Assembly (NCBI GenBank): GCA_034336665.1
Contig: CM067566.1
Span: 23,590,330-23,654,329 of the forward strand
Source of the DNA: Luscinia megarhynchos
Taxonomy: Eukaryota > Chordata > Aves > Passeriformes > Turdidae
Reading direction: 5' to 3'
Length of the DNA stretch: 64,000 nt
Shown: in pieces, positions 27,771 through 43,234 of the stretch
How positions within the stretch are numbered: the first letter of the stretch is position 1
How the letters are laid out: each line of letters opens with the position of its first letter
Translations under genes and position numbers: made by a program
The notes under the pieces: generated by a model
Database searches by the model: none
What the model saw: only the letters and a program-made list of their open reading frames with translations
What the model was told of the DNA's origin: nothing

Positions 27771-28724
27771 TGTCACTGAGAGTTTGAGCTGAATTTGGTT
27801 CCTTAAAGCTGGGCTTCAGGATTGGCTCCTGATAGCTACAATTAAGCATGTAGGTGAGCATGAGATACAGCTTTGCTTCTTCTCCCACAAGTTTTTATCT
27901 CCGAAGAAGTAAAGTTAGTGTGGAAAACAAGATAGGAAAGGATAAAGTGTGCATGGGGCTGTCTGGCTTGAGCAGAAGTCACTTCCAGGCTCACCCAGGA
28001 GCCCCTAACAAGGCACTAGGTCCAATGTTGCTGTGTTTTGCTCTTCATTGCAGTAGAGAGATATCTAGAGTGGATATTAGATGGGATGGATATACATCCC
28101 AATAGTGGCTGCCTGCTAAAAGTTCTCCAGTTAAAATCTTCTCTGGTTGGTTAACTACTGCAAACCAACTCAATCCTTCTCAATCTGAGGCCCAGGCAGC
28201 AGCAGGCTTGTGTTAGTGACCCTGAGTTACCACCCACTGATTGTTACTGCATTTGCTCACAAAGATGGAGGTGCAAGAGGTCCAGACCCCTCAGGAAGCA
28301 GTGTTTGAAGGCCACTACTCACTAAAGAGCAGTGACAGAAGAATTGCTCACAGACATTGTGCCAGGGGACACTGGGAGGCAGCCCATCTTATAGGCACCT
28401 TCAGCAGGGGAAAGGCTCACACCTGGCAGCTGTTTGTGGGAAGGAACATGCCATGGGAAGCACACACAGGAGCCTGTCATGTCATCTCTCCAGCTAAGGC
28501 AAGGGAGATGAAGAGGCTGCTGACTGAAGACGTTGCTCCATGTAACACTGTGGTGGGACAAAAATGCAGACTCTGCCTGGCACCACTGAGTCCCAGTTGT
28601 GGTGATGGCAGCAGCCAGTTTGTAAGTCACCAACTTGTTTGGTTGTCTCAGGGGATCTTTCATCTCCAAACAGAGAAGATGAGCTTGGAGAATTGTTACA
28701 AGACCTGAGTGAATCAGTGAGTGG
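27771..28724. other. Intergenic, no gene seen
   Basis: No recognised element. Frames of 155 residues (plus, 28,241-28,708) and 136 residues (minus, 28,322-28,732) overlap each other and resemble no family I know, so I do not call either. Confidence 0.5.
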
Positions 28725-28860
28725 GTAACCATGGCTGGGGTAGAGTTAATGTCTTCAGGGTAGCCACTATAGGGCTGTGCTTTGGATTTGGGCTAAGAAC
28801 AGTGTGAAGGAGTGGCTCAAGAGGCTGAACTACAGCTGGGGTTAAACCATCACACCAATA
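28725..28860 (+). mobile_element. LTR-like fragment, internally shortened
   Basis: It begins with AACCATGGCTGGGGTAGAGT, has GGGCTGTGCTTTGGATTTG in the middle, and ends with GAGGCTGAACTACAGCTGGGG followed by TTAAACCATCACA. The end blocks are shared with the fragment at about 12,405-12,545. From memory they resemble the ends of an avian endogenous-retrovirus LTR. The copy is much shorter than a full LTR and no retroviral genes flank it. Confidence 0.5.
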
Positions 28861-31800
28861 CAAAAGCAAATGAAATGCTGTGCCTGCAAATGCAGGGTAA
28901 TATGATTTAGAGAGGCACATTCAGACTTCTATTTAGACACTGAACAGGACTTTCAGTCCACAGTATTATTCCAAAAAAAGGACAGCCAGTGAAGACATCT
29001 GCTCAATGTCCAGCTGCCATCAAAAATTACCAGCGAAATATTTTTAAAAGAGTATTAGTGTGCCTCCTCTAAGCTTTGAGATAAAGCCAGTCCCCAGTTA
29101 TTATTGATCAGAAGTTTAAAATTATTATATATTGATCTCACTAGATAAGACCTCTTTCTGGCACATAAATCTTGTCTGGATAAAATTTAGGATGGTGCAC
29201 TTCAGCACAGGATACCCACATATTTCCTCTGTGCATGTCCTGCTCAGCCAGACAGCCTGTGCCTTACAGCCTGCTCACTGCATGGGCAGGTGGAGGTGGC
29301 ACTGTGCAGTGTTCTTACCTCCCCTGAAGGAGTTCTGGATGGCCACAGAGATGAGACTGGAATAGGTGAGTGGCAGGACCCATCTTGCTCAGGATCTGGA
29401 AATGCAGCATATGAGAACAATAAGCACTTGAGCACAGCAACTCTGCAGCTACTCAAAATTGTGCCAAGGGGGCTCTAGGCTATGGGAGTTGAGATAGAGC
29501 TCTTCCTTGAATCCTACCCACCTGCAATCAGAACAAAGAATATGGATCTCAGTCTTTAATCTCACCTAATCTGTCATTCACTGATTAGATTATCATAAAT
29601 AACTAGAACTAATTTGTGTCACCAAATGCTATTTTCTTCAGACCTAAAATGTCTTAGCTTCTTTGGGAAGTCTGCTGTTTGTAGGAAGTGTTAAGAGGCC
29701 ATTCTGCAGACAGGATAAATTCAATGAATGGAAAACCCCACAACTATCTGTTATAAACATGCAATAGTATCAACACAAACCTGGATGGGTGGTCCTCAGC
29801 TGGGTGCAATGTAGCCTGAGGAAGACAGTATTAAGGAGTTGAGTCAGAGGAACTGAGGGATATGCTCCCATGTTCAAAGATGCAGAATTTGGCTGTTTTA
29901 GCATTGGAGAGATGATATTTAATGCCCACAATAAATTGGCAGCAGCAGCAGTAATATAAGCATTTAAAAAAATTCCTGTTTGCAATATTAAAATATTTAA
30001 TAAAATTATTTCTTTGGTTGCTGATTCAAGTGTAAGGAACCAGTTTAGTTTACCAGGTTTAGTGCTACAGTGGAATGACTCTTAAATCCAGAGGCTCCAT
30101 TGCCTGTGAGTTATTTGTGTACAACTTTCATGTGTAAGAAGCAAACTACTAGTGGTAGACATTAATATATCCTACAAAATAAACCCTCCCTTAGTTCTTT
30201 AAAGGATGTATCCAACTTAAAGGTACTCCATAACTTGTCAATTTGGAGATTTCTTTGTGCATTATCTGTCAGTTATTCTCATGTTTTAATTTAATAATAA
30301 CAAAAGAAGGAAAATGCATATTTTTAACCTTAGGCATATGTTTATTAGGCACTCAGTTAAGGATTGAAACAGTGCCCTCATATGCAGCACTACTTATTTT
30401 GGAAAAAAAGAAAAAAAAAACATTGGTATGCATTAATTTTTTTCTTTTTGAATGTTCTTTTTTTTTTCTCCCCCTTGGTTTGAGTGGGAAAAAAAACCCC
30501 AAAAACCAACCCACTCGTTTTCTTTCCATGTAAACACATTTTCTTTCTACACTTTTCTACACCCAAATGTCATATTCTCTCACATCCTTTCACCTTTTTT
30601 TGGTCATTAATTCTGTTTCAAGGAAAAAGAAATGCACACTGCTACAGAGTGAAGCAGGTTAGATGCTATCTCTCTCCTCTGACCTTTCTGTTGCACTATT
30701 CATTAATAAGATTGTTTGGGGAATTAGGGAATTGCCTGGAAATAGTATATCAAGTTTTCCACCTCTAGCTGGTAAGCTTGATACTGTTTAAAAATGACTG
30801 CAGCAGTTAAGATTATTAGGTAGTTATTTACTTGCAATAACCCACTTTTTCTCAGCAAGTTACAGAGAAGTAGCTCTGTGCCAAATCACAATTGATTAAC
30901 ATTTTTCAGGTGAAACAGTAGTCAAAATGTGGCCATTTTCCAATCTTTTTTTGGCTGTCAAAACATTTCCCCATGTTCAGTGCTTTGAAAACAGCTGTTA
31001 GAAATGCAAAAAACCAGTCATTTATATACTTTATTTTTTACTTCTTATTTCGGGCTTTATTAGCTCTTGCTCTATTAGTGGTTGGTGTAACTACATACTG
31101 AGCTTTTTTTTTTTTTAGAATCAAGAATTGTTGCTTTGAGAATTTGTTTCTGAATTCCAAAGCACAGAAACTTCTGTTTCAAAAGTAAATTAAACACTTC
31201 TTCAGAAAACCTTGCTTGGTAGCCATAAGACAGGCTATTTTTAGCCACAGCTGGAGTGAAGAAAGGGTAATTTCACATCATGTAAGATCAGAAATTCTTA
31301 TCTATTCTAGACATCTGTCCCTGCTTTTTTACTTCTAGCAGCTCTGTGCCCCTCTGGATGAGTAGATAGGGAGCACACATATGGTTGTACAGAGGAAATT
31401 AATTCAGAATATGTGCGTTACTAAATGCAACCAAAACCAAATTCAGGACATGGTCTCTGCAGACCTCAAAAGGAAGGCAGGAGTGATCTTCTAAAGCGTA
31501 CGTGGGGATGGCTGGGATAATATGTACCTCAAATAGGGATGGCTGCATTGCTAACTTAAAAATATCTTCTACTCTTGGTGTCTTAGGAGGAGAATGATGA
31601 CTCCTGAGGTCTGATCCTAAGTCCTCTACCTAGCAGTGCTACAGACTTCAGATAAGGAGCCATTAGGGTGACATGTGTACACATGGATCAAGATACCAGT
31701 AATCAAACCTTCTGCTTCTTGAGTGAGCCCTAAGGCTCTTATGATTAATCTCACTTACTTTGACAGTCGTGACATGGCTGAGATAACCTGACCTCTGCAT

Positions 31801-34002
31801 TTTTCTTCACAATCTATAACCAACTTTCTCAATGATTACCTGTGGGCAAGAGTAAGTGGTGCTGCCTTTAACAGCTGGCTTACGTAACCTTACCCGCAAA
31901 TATTCCCGAGAGACTTCAGAAAACATGGTGATTTCCTGACTGGAGTGGAAAACCATGCAGTGCTGGTCAAATCCCAGGAATAAATCATAAAATGTTGGCT
32001 GTCAGAGCTGTATCCTCCAGCCCAAATCAGAAAATTACAAAAGAATACTGAAAATGAAGCAAGGAAAAAGAAAGAAGAAAAGCACCACATTTCCCCTTGA
32101 TTCAGTCAACCATAATGCACTTTATGGGCTTCATGGGCCCATTTTCATTTGCTGGTGTAGGCAATAGGATGAGGCTCTGCAGACAGAGGAGGAGCAGAGA
32201 TGCAGCTGGAGCCTCCTTGGGACATGGGGCTGGTTCTGGGGCATCTCCCAGCACTCCTGCCAGCCCCTCCAGTCTGGGACACGTGTGTGCCCTGGCAGGT
32301 GACAGGGATGCTTGTGGCCTGGCAGGCAGCTCTCCCAGCAAGGCAGCTGTGGGAAGGGCATTCTCACAACCAGCCAAGAATAAGGATATAATCTTGGAGA
32401 GCAGCACACAGGATTTTATTCAACAGTCTTTATATGCATAAAGAAGCAAATCTCGTAGCTCAAAGGCTTGCAATTTAGGTGGCAAAATCTTTCAGTTTTA
32501 TTTTTAAAGGAAAATCTGCTTGCATCAGGCTATTTTTAGAAGCTGGTACCTCAATTTGGCCTTTTTTACTTTTCTAAATCCAAGACAAAATTGGGTGAAA
32601 TGACTGAAAAAGGGGTGAAATGACTGATCTTGCAAGATATGACTATCAAGAAAGATATGAGCTGAGCCTAGTCATTGCCCTAGTCAAGACAGAACATTAT
32701 TTAGGAGTGCTTGGATATTTTGTCTCTGATTGGATTCTGGTATCTAAGCCAAACTTCTGAGACTTTACATTGGTAGTGCCTGCCTGAAATTTTATTAGGA
32801 TTTACTCACTTACTAGAGCTTCATGGGTCACTGGCTTGCTTTACAGTCTGAAAGAATGCCAAAAGTGTAATAGTGAAATCAGGGGGAAAAAAAAGACCAA
32901 GAAAAAAAAAGCCCAAATCCAGAAAATGGTATGTAGCAAAATTATTATTAGGAAATATGAACATGTTTTAGAGATTTTAATGTCTGTTTTTACAATTGAT
33001 CTATTTGGCAGTAATGAGGTAATTACTGTGTGCAGGGAGCCAATGAGTTCAGAAGTCATTTAAGAAAAATTGTTTGATCTTGCACAGAAGCAGATGAGGA
33101 GTACTATAATATGTTCTTCCAGTAGGTTTGCTGTGGAGACAGTAAAAAAAGCCTGGTGAATAATAACACCTTAAAATACAATTAAGTATCTTCTCTCCCT
33201 GTTGTATGACTGATCTCATCTTCATTAATTTTAATACTGAGATTTATAAACAACAACAATCAGAACTATACGAGCTTTTAAAAACAATGTTTCTTATTCA
33301 AAATTAAAGTGATGTAATTAAGTTTATGACACATCACCTGGAGGCTGGCAGGTTTTGGCTGGGAATAAATAATAAGCAAAGTCAGCCCTGGTAGTTTGCA
33401 GGAACATCACCCAACAAAAACCAGTCTAAAAGAGAGGTACTTGGAGCCACCCAATGTCCTCAAACTACAGATGTAGGCTGCTCAGCAGCAGTTTACATGA
33501 TAGGTTTCTCCTAATTTTTTGTGGATTTAATTTAAAGCAAATGGCAAAAATCAATGCAAATGAATCTACTACCATGTCAAACTGTACCTTCACAGAAAAG
33601 GGAGCAGAACAAAGGGTTTTTTCTGTCTAGGTCAGAACAATCCAGCTCATCTCCACTACAGTCACATCACATTCTGCAAGCTCTGTCAATATTTCACAAA
33701 AAGGAAAAAGCCTAAAGAAGTAATTTAGGACCTCAGCAGTTTATAGGAAAACTCATGTATCTTCAAAGCTTGTTTGCAGGATCAGTCCTGAAATCTGCCC
33801 CTGACTTATTTGGCACAAGGGACATAAATCCACTTGTGTAATTGAAATGCCATTTAGCCACACAAAAGTAAACCAACCACACACACTTGCAAACCCATAC
33901 TTAAGAAACTCTTAAAAGCATTTTCCTGCAGGATGGAAAAATTTGGGATTCAAAAGAGAAGGTTAATTTTGCCCATTTGCAGGACACCCTGTACAGCTGC
34001 CA

Positions 34003-34017
34003 TCACCAGAGGGTAGC
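34003..34017 (+). promoter_or_regulatory. Possible CTCF-type motif
   Basis: TCACCAGAGGGTAGC agrees with 13 of 15 positions of CCRCYAGRKGGCRSY; the mismatches are the first base and the usual C of GGC. It lies about 1.6 kb upstream of the SHISA3 CpG island in the same orientation as the stronger motif at 12,280. Confidence 0.3.
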
Positions 34018-35545
34018 AGAGAATAGCCTCTGCCTAAAGGAACACAAAGATGGACATTTTTATTAACAATCCAAGCACTAGAGGTGGAACAAACAAGGAC
34101 AAATAAACCCAGGTCAAAGTCTTCCTAATATCTGTGGGCTGGGAGCTGCCTCAGTGGCCTCACCCAGAACTCTGTCACTGCAGTTCCTATGGTATCTTAG
34201 GATCTGAAATATCTCTGTATCTCAGAAGGTTTTTTTCAGACCACTTTTTTCTTTTTTTTGGAAGCTGATGAATTAATTAACAAAATCAACATATGAGCTG
34301 TGAGGTATTTACTCACTGACTACCTACTCCTAAAAGGGGCTTTCCTGCAAACCTGAGAGGATGGCTCTGTTGTCTCTCTTTCCTCTGCACCTGAGACAGC
34401 TAAATGCACCACGAAGACCTTACTGAGCTCCTGCTCCAAGCCTCATCCTGGTCAACACAGAGATTCCTTTTGACCTTCCTGGAAGTTGGATTAGGCCTTT
34501 AAAAGTCATACATTTTAAAACATTCCATGAAGGTCATGTTTGCTTTAAAACCACGGTGAAGTAAATGCAAAACTGTATTAATATTTAACATTGGCTTATA
34601 AAAACTAGGAACTTGTAGTCAGGACAGCTGGTAAAAGTTTAATTCACATCATCGTTTCAAAATGAAAATGCAGAGGAGGACAGAATATCACATTTTCTCT
34701 TTCAAAATCTATTTGTTTTTCTTTTATATTGGGTTTTGTTATTTCTATAGCCATATCTGTTAAATAGCCATGAAAAAATATTTTTCATTTATGCAATTTT
34801 TAAATTTGCTTTTCTGATTTGGTGGTACTGGTTATACATACAGAAATCAAAACAGGGAAAAAAGGCTCAGAGGGAAAAAAGTAGAACAGATTAGTTAAAA
34901 AAAAACAACTCATAAATATAGTGCTTGTGGACTGTATTTAGGAGCTGGCCAGAAGTCTAATGTCTTGATAGATGTTTCTGAGTGCACAGTTTTATTGCTG
35001 GTACACAGCACACTTTGTTCCTTTTGTTTGACTAAACTTGCCAACTTTGGAAATTAGTGACATGGGCATTCAAAATGTTGGACAAGTGGTCAGACTCTGA
35101 TATACATATTCATACCCCAGTGGTAAATGATGTCAGGAAGTTTCAGATGCAGGAAAAGTGCATTTTTTCGTCCAGCACAGCTTTAATATAAGTTTCATAA
35201 GCATTTTCACCATTCGAGCAAGAGTGCCTCTTAGATAGCACACAGGGGAGACATCATTTAAAGAAATGTTTCTTTGCTTGAACCAGAAGTCTAAATCTGC
35301 TCAGTTCATTTAAAATGTTTTTTTCCTCAAGAATAAATGAATAAGCAGTTCCTTTTGTGGTTTTTGCTCGGTGACTTGCTATTATTCTTCCAGCAGAAAA
35401 AGGATTGGATTCTTACATGAACAGATGTGTTCCTCCTCCCTAACCCCACACTCATTCTCTCCCTTTGGAAAATAGAGGTGACGGGCCTGGTGTTTGACTA
35501 AAAGAGGCTATGAATCTTCTGGGGATATGCTGTTATATCGTTGCG

Positions 35546-35554
35546 TATAAAAAG
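35546..35554 (+). promoter_or_regulatory. TATA-box-like sequence upstream of SHISA3
   Basis: TATAAAAAG lies about 90 bases before the CpG island begins and about 1.4 kb before the SHISA3 start codon. If used, transcription would begin near 35,575 and the minisatellite would be transcribed. CpG-island genes often lack a functional TATA box, so this may be coincidental. Confidence 0.25.
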
Positions 35555-35977
35555 TATTGAGGAAGGGAAACAGGTTAAAAAGCAAAAAGTCCTTGTAATA
35601 AATCATATGCTGTACTTGCTGTTTTAACCCTTAGAAGCTCAGGGCCGCTTTAATAAATTGCCAGCGCGGAGATCCTTCTGCTTCGTGGCGGTCGGAGTCA
35701 GGGGCACCACCGGGTGCGTGGGACGGGAGGTGCCCGCAGCCCCGCTCAGCCCTTTTCCCGCAGAGGCCGGGCACGGCCCGCCGAGAGGAAGAGCCCCCGG
35801 AAAGCAAACGCTGATCTGGCCGCAGCCTCACTCGCTCCGCGTCCGGCCCCGTCCGACCGAGGGCTGCAGAGCGGCACGGGCCGGGCCGCGGGGCCGGGCC
35901 AGGCGGCGCGGGGCGAGGCGCGGGGAGCGGGAGCGGCGGCGGCCGGGGCGGCAGGTGAGCGGCGGGGCGCGGCCGGG

Positions 35978-38493
<2,516 letters not shown>

Positions 38494-39383
38494 AAGAAGC
38501 TGTGAAGTAATGCAGCCTTTGCAACCACAGGGACTGCTGCTGTTGGGTGTCACACTGATGTGCTCTGTGGCTGCAGAATTCAGAACTGTTCCTGTGGGTG
38601 AGTTGCCCTTGAAAAGTGAGGGGTCTCACTTGAGATTGCATTTCCCAAACTTGGATCACACTTACAAAGGAATTGTAAAACACTCCAAACAGCTGCTCTA
38701 AAACCGGACTGTTCTGCCTGATTTGTGCAGATTGTGTTCAGAGACAAGTAAAAGAACCGTGTTGGGACAAAGGTACAAATGGCATTTTACCCTAATGCAG
38801 TTAACTTAATTAACAAACAGTGGCTGCATTCCACTGATAATAATCAGACTAATTCTGTAAAGCAGCAATAAGTCTGAGAAGTAAGAGAGGAGTAATACTT
38901 ACTAAAGAGGACCCTTGGAAACATCTGACTGCTTACCACTTCCATGAACAATGAAAGTAAGAGGAAGAATTTTAGTAGATATCAAAATGCGGAGGTTTTT
39001 TAAAACTACACATAATATACCTGAATTTACACTGCATATTTGTATTAGTAAACTTTAACGATGGTAGATAAAACTAGTACTAATTAGGCTAGTTGAAGAT
39101 CAGACAGACCCACATAATCAAATTATCTGTGAGGAAAGCAGAATGTATTCAGCAGAATCACCAATAACTTCTCCACATAAATAGCGTTCTACTAAAGCAT
39201 TCTTCAGAAGGAAGTATTTATTGTCAGCTTTTTGCTCAGCAAGTGTAAGTTGGACAAACTGATCATGAAGTTCTGTTTGTAAAATTAGCCATGTATAAAA
39301 TGTAAAGACAAGTTTGTAATTTAAAATGTATTTACACCATTGACATCACTAATTATTTAGTAGTAGCATGCAAAAAAGTTACC

Positions 39384-39389
39384 AATAAA
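39384..39389 (+). terminator. Candidate SHISA3 poly(A) signal, proximal
   Basis: AATAAA in AT-rich sequence about 890 bases after the stop, with TG- and T-rich sequence (GTGTGGTTTAAATGTTTG) within 30 bases downstream, as expected for a cleavage site. Confidence 0.5.
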
Positions 39390-39691
39390 CTGTGTGGTTT
39401 AAATGTTTGTCAGCAGTATGACTCTGTACAGGTAGTAAGTATTTCTTGAATTTGTTTGTTGTAACTCTTTTGTATTTTTTTCTGTTAAAATAGTTTATTC
39501 TGCTTTTTAAAAAAGATTTACAACTTTAACTGCACCTGTTGTGCAGATTTAATATAATACCGAATTCTGGCTATATAGCAAAATAACAGATTCATTTATG
39601 TCTTTTTCATGCAGCTGCTTGTAAAAAGTGAAAAAGTGGTGAAAACGACACTGATTAGTTGGGTATTTTAGATTAAACATCCTGCACTAGG

Positions 39692-39697
39692 AATAAA
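39692..39697 (+). terminator. Candidate SHISA3 poly(A) signal, distal
   Basis: AATAAA followed by TTCTGTTTGCCC. It is an alternative or the main end of the transcript; the sequence alone does not choose between it and the proximal signal. Confidence 0.4.
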
Positions 39698-39715
39698 TTC
39701 TGTTTGCCCTTCTAC

Positions 39716-42700
39716 ATTCCTTCACCTAAGTAAACCAACAAACCAAATGGAAGAAGAAAAAAAAGCATCTAAACCAAATACATGCAGTAAGCAAATGGAA
39801 AATACACAGGAAAAAAATTGCAGTCATTAAAGGGCTTCTCTGTATACTTATTTTTGTGAAAAACGAAGTAATTCTGTGGGTCAGAATCTGCAATATCAGA
39901 GGCTGAGCTTTCCTATTTTATCAGCCTCAAACTCCCTGTGTGTACGATCTGTTGAAGTACTTTATAGCTAACCTGCTTAAAGTAGTTTAGAAAACCTTCA
40001 TTGGTTCTTTCTCAAGAGTTGAATAATTTTTCTCATAGCAAATACCTAGCGATCAGTAGCTGTGACAAAAAATATTTCAAAATAATCCTTTAAATAAGTT
40101 TTTTTACGCACAATTAGCATAGTCCAGCCGACTTTACTGCTAGAAATGCAGCTTCTAAGCAGGAAGACAAGTTCTATACAATGATATTTTAAGTAATAGT
40201 CCCTAGCTTGAATGCTGTAATCGTTAATTACAACCCAAATCATGATACACAGCTGTGTATATGTTTTGCAAGATACTAACAATTAGATTTTGCTAAATGT
40301 TCTGCCCTGTAATTTTATTGTAGAAACAATCTTCAAGGAAGGGGGCAAGAAAATTTTTGCTTGCCTTTGATGAAGTTTCATAGGACTCTTCTCTGCATAT
40401 TTTGAATGGTTATGAATGGTACTGTTCGTCAAGTAACTTTTGAAAAATCATTGAATATTTCAAGAGGTATCAGCTGTCTTGTTCAGAAGCATACTGTGAG
40501 ATGTGCTGATCATGCCTGTATACAGCAGAAACAGCAAACCAACTATATTTTTTTACAAATTATAGTAAGTCTCCAATTAGAAGAAATCTTCATCCAGTAA
40601 ACCAAGGCAACACAGACCCATTCTGGAAGCAGAAACTTGACTTAACTAAGGGGCAGTTTATATACCTTTAAAGAGTGATTAGTTGAGCCACTGACACAGG
40701 TGCTGAGTGGCTGAAATTCAGTGTTTTCCTCAAAGCAAGACTGTACACAGCGAAGTGATGAGTTTGACTCAGTCACTGCCCGTTACCATTTGGTGCTGTA
40801 CAGGCCAGGCTGCTTCATGATGGTCTCACAGGGCTCTGCAGCCAGTTTTTAACGTTTTAACAGAGCCAGATTTTTGCTACACTTGCATACAGCCTTACGC
40901 TTTAGTGATTATTCAGCCTAAGGAGAGCTGTGAAGTTTGCCATGTAGCAAGAAACAGCCTAGAAGGGAAGACCCCTCTGAACCACCTCCTTTCTTCCCCT
41001 GATGCTGCATAATGGATTTGTCCTGATAGAATAGGTGGACTTGACACACAGGAATAATTTAATTGAATCAGACTTACAGAAGTCTGTAAGTTTATAGACT
41101 GCTAAGTACTTCACAGATCAGTAGCCAGACTGCAACGAATCCTGCAGATGTGGTTCTAGGGTGGGAAAGATCAGGTGTAGTTAAAATAGCTGTACTGGGC
41201 TGCCTGTAAAAACAGCTGAGGTGGGCATTATGCACCATCTGCAAATAAAGAGACAAAGAAAAAACTATGAACAAAAACAATCTATTATTGTTCATGTAGT
41301 TACAGTAGCAGTGACCTATATAGCTGAAGGGAAAGGAGGTGGCCAGGATACAACCCTTGCAAAGAAACGCTTTTGCCTGTGCCAATAGTTTCCGACCCAG
41401 ATGGATTTGGTGTGCAGACGAGAATGCTGAATTTTCTTCCTAATGGAAAGAGCCTTTTGGCACTAGATACTCCTATGATTTATAGGAACAGGAAATTTTC
41501 CTAAAACTTGCAGACAGAACAGAAATGACATTGTGATAGCACTTTAATGACTAATGAAAGAGTTTGAAGGGCTGGATGTATGCTTGAAGAAATTGCTTGC
41601 TATCAGAAGTAAGATTTACAGGCAGTACTTGCTTCACTGCCTTGTTAACAAAGTAGATTTAACTATTTATTTTGGAATTCTGAACTCAGTTCATACTCCT
41701 TTTACTAGCACTACACCAATCTAAAATCAAAATGAAAGAATATTCACACTCATTAAATTGATTACTGTCATTCACACACGATGCAACAAATACTTTGATT
41801 GCCATTAGCTGGCAATGACTTAGACGAAACCCAAGCCTTCTGTGGATAATGAGCAATAGCAGCATGCCATTTGTTGTGTTTCCACAATTTGGGATTCTGA
41901 AGTGTGTATCTCCAAAATGCATCAAGACTTTCCAATGCTAGGAAAAACATTACAAGTACTTGCAAGAATGTCTGAAGGATTCTGTTTGAAACTAGGTAAG
42001 CAGTAGAGTTTGTGGCTATGTAAACTCATGGATTATTTGTAATACTAATCCCATGGAATAAAAAAAAAAGGCAGCAATTTAAAAAGTATTTTGTCATTAC
42101 TGCTCAGTTATAGCTTGACACAAGGACATTAAGGAACACAAATGAAATGAAGTTTTCCAGTCCTGTTTTGCTGCCTACTGCAATGGGCTGTCTGGATTTG
42201 AACTCCTCTGAACAATGCATCTGCTTTTGAGGAAGCCACTGCTCCACAGTATCACACAAAGTTTTTGATTCACAGTTACACTGAGGCTGTAATTCCATGC
42301 TATCCTGTTTTCATTAGCAAAGGCAGACAAGGAAATGTTTTTCTGTTCTTTCTTTTCTTTCCATCTATGACTTGTGCCAATCCAGGGATCTGTACTGTGT
42401 ATCAGGTTAGTGAAATTATTTTAGCTTAAAAATAATGTTTGCTGTAAGAAAGAAGGGAAAGGATTTGACAGGGAGCTTGGATCATTATAAACTGATTATA
42501 AACGGAATAATTTCAATGGCCTCATGACTGCCAGTATAATAGAGGTGGTAAAATATGATGAGGTGGAATATTCCCTAAACCAACTCTGCTACTACAGACT
42601 GGATTTTGTGAAACTAGCACCACCTAAAATGCATCTATTACCAAACCTGCTTGGACAGAAAACAAAATAAATTAATTGTCTAGTGTATATATAAAAATCA

Positions 42701-43234
42701 GTCACCCATCTACTACCAAAACTCAGTTATGGTTTGGATATATTGATTTTTTTTCAGAGGTGGGCTCTGTTGGAGGATAGAAATATCAGCCATTATCAAA
42801 AATAAAGGACACAGTATTTACCACTGTTGTCTGAAAAGTGAGGTCACATTTCCTTATTCTTACTCTTATCATTTTTGTATTGCATACTTCTCTTTCAAAA
42901 TAGGGTATCACCAGCAGAGTATGTTATGCATAGGTGGAAGTCTCTACATTGCAGACTCCTGTGCTCCTCACTGTTTTTTTTTTTAAACTTTTCTAGATTT
43001 CACATGAGAACTCAAAAAGGCATCTCAAAATAGGTGTTCAATAAAACAAAAACCCAAGAAACTTTAAACCAATTTTCTACTTTTTCAGTTTACCGTAAAA
43101 AACATAATAACTCTATATTTGTGAAATACTATTTCTGCTATATCTCACTTTAAAGAATTAAAACCCAAGAGTGATGAGGTATGTTTTCCTTGGAAAGCAA
43201 TCCCTAGCATTTCCAACAGTCAAGTCAACAAAAC
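39716..43234. other. Intergenic spacer between the converging SHISA3 and ATP8A1 ends
   Basis: About 3.5 kb, AT-rich, with no supportable gene and no recognised transposable element. It contains a perfect 9-base inverted repeat with a 2-base loop at 41,072-41,091. Reading frames are all below 100 residues and unremarkable. Confidence 0.55.
41072..41091. repeat. Perfect 9-base inverted repeat, 2-base loop
   Basis: ACTTACAGA (41,072-41,080) is followed by AG and then TCTGTAAGT (41,083-41,091), its exact reverse complement. It could extrude as a small cruciform or fold as RNA. It lies between the converging genes, with no further support for a role. Confidence 0.85.

Larger units (their letters stand above)
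28861..35640. other. Intergenic sequence 5' of SHISA3, no gene seen
   Basis: About 6.8 kb with no supportable gene. It contains A/T homopolymer runs (for example 30,400-30,500 and 31,106-31,118), a GC-richer patch at 32,150-32,370 open in several frames, and a CTCF-like motif at 34,003-34,017. The last kilobase (about 34,500-35,300) is largely repeat-free and close to the promoter, so SHISA3 regulatory elements are plausible there, but I recognise none with confidence. Confidence 0.5.
38494..39715 (+). other. SHISA3: SHISA3 3' UTR (inferred)
   Basis: The sequence after the stop becomes AT-rich. Candidate poly(A) signals AATAAA lie at 39,384-39,389 and 39,692-39,697, giving a 3' UTR of roughly 0.9 or 1.2 kb. 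Frames that remain open for about 90 codons after the stop are not in register with SHISA3. Confidence 0.6.

Noticed and set aside
28241..28708. 155-residue plus-strand frame
   Set aside because: No domain, and it overlaps an antisense frame of 136 residues. No supporting gene structure.
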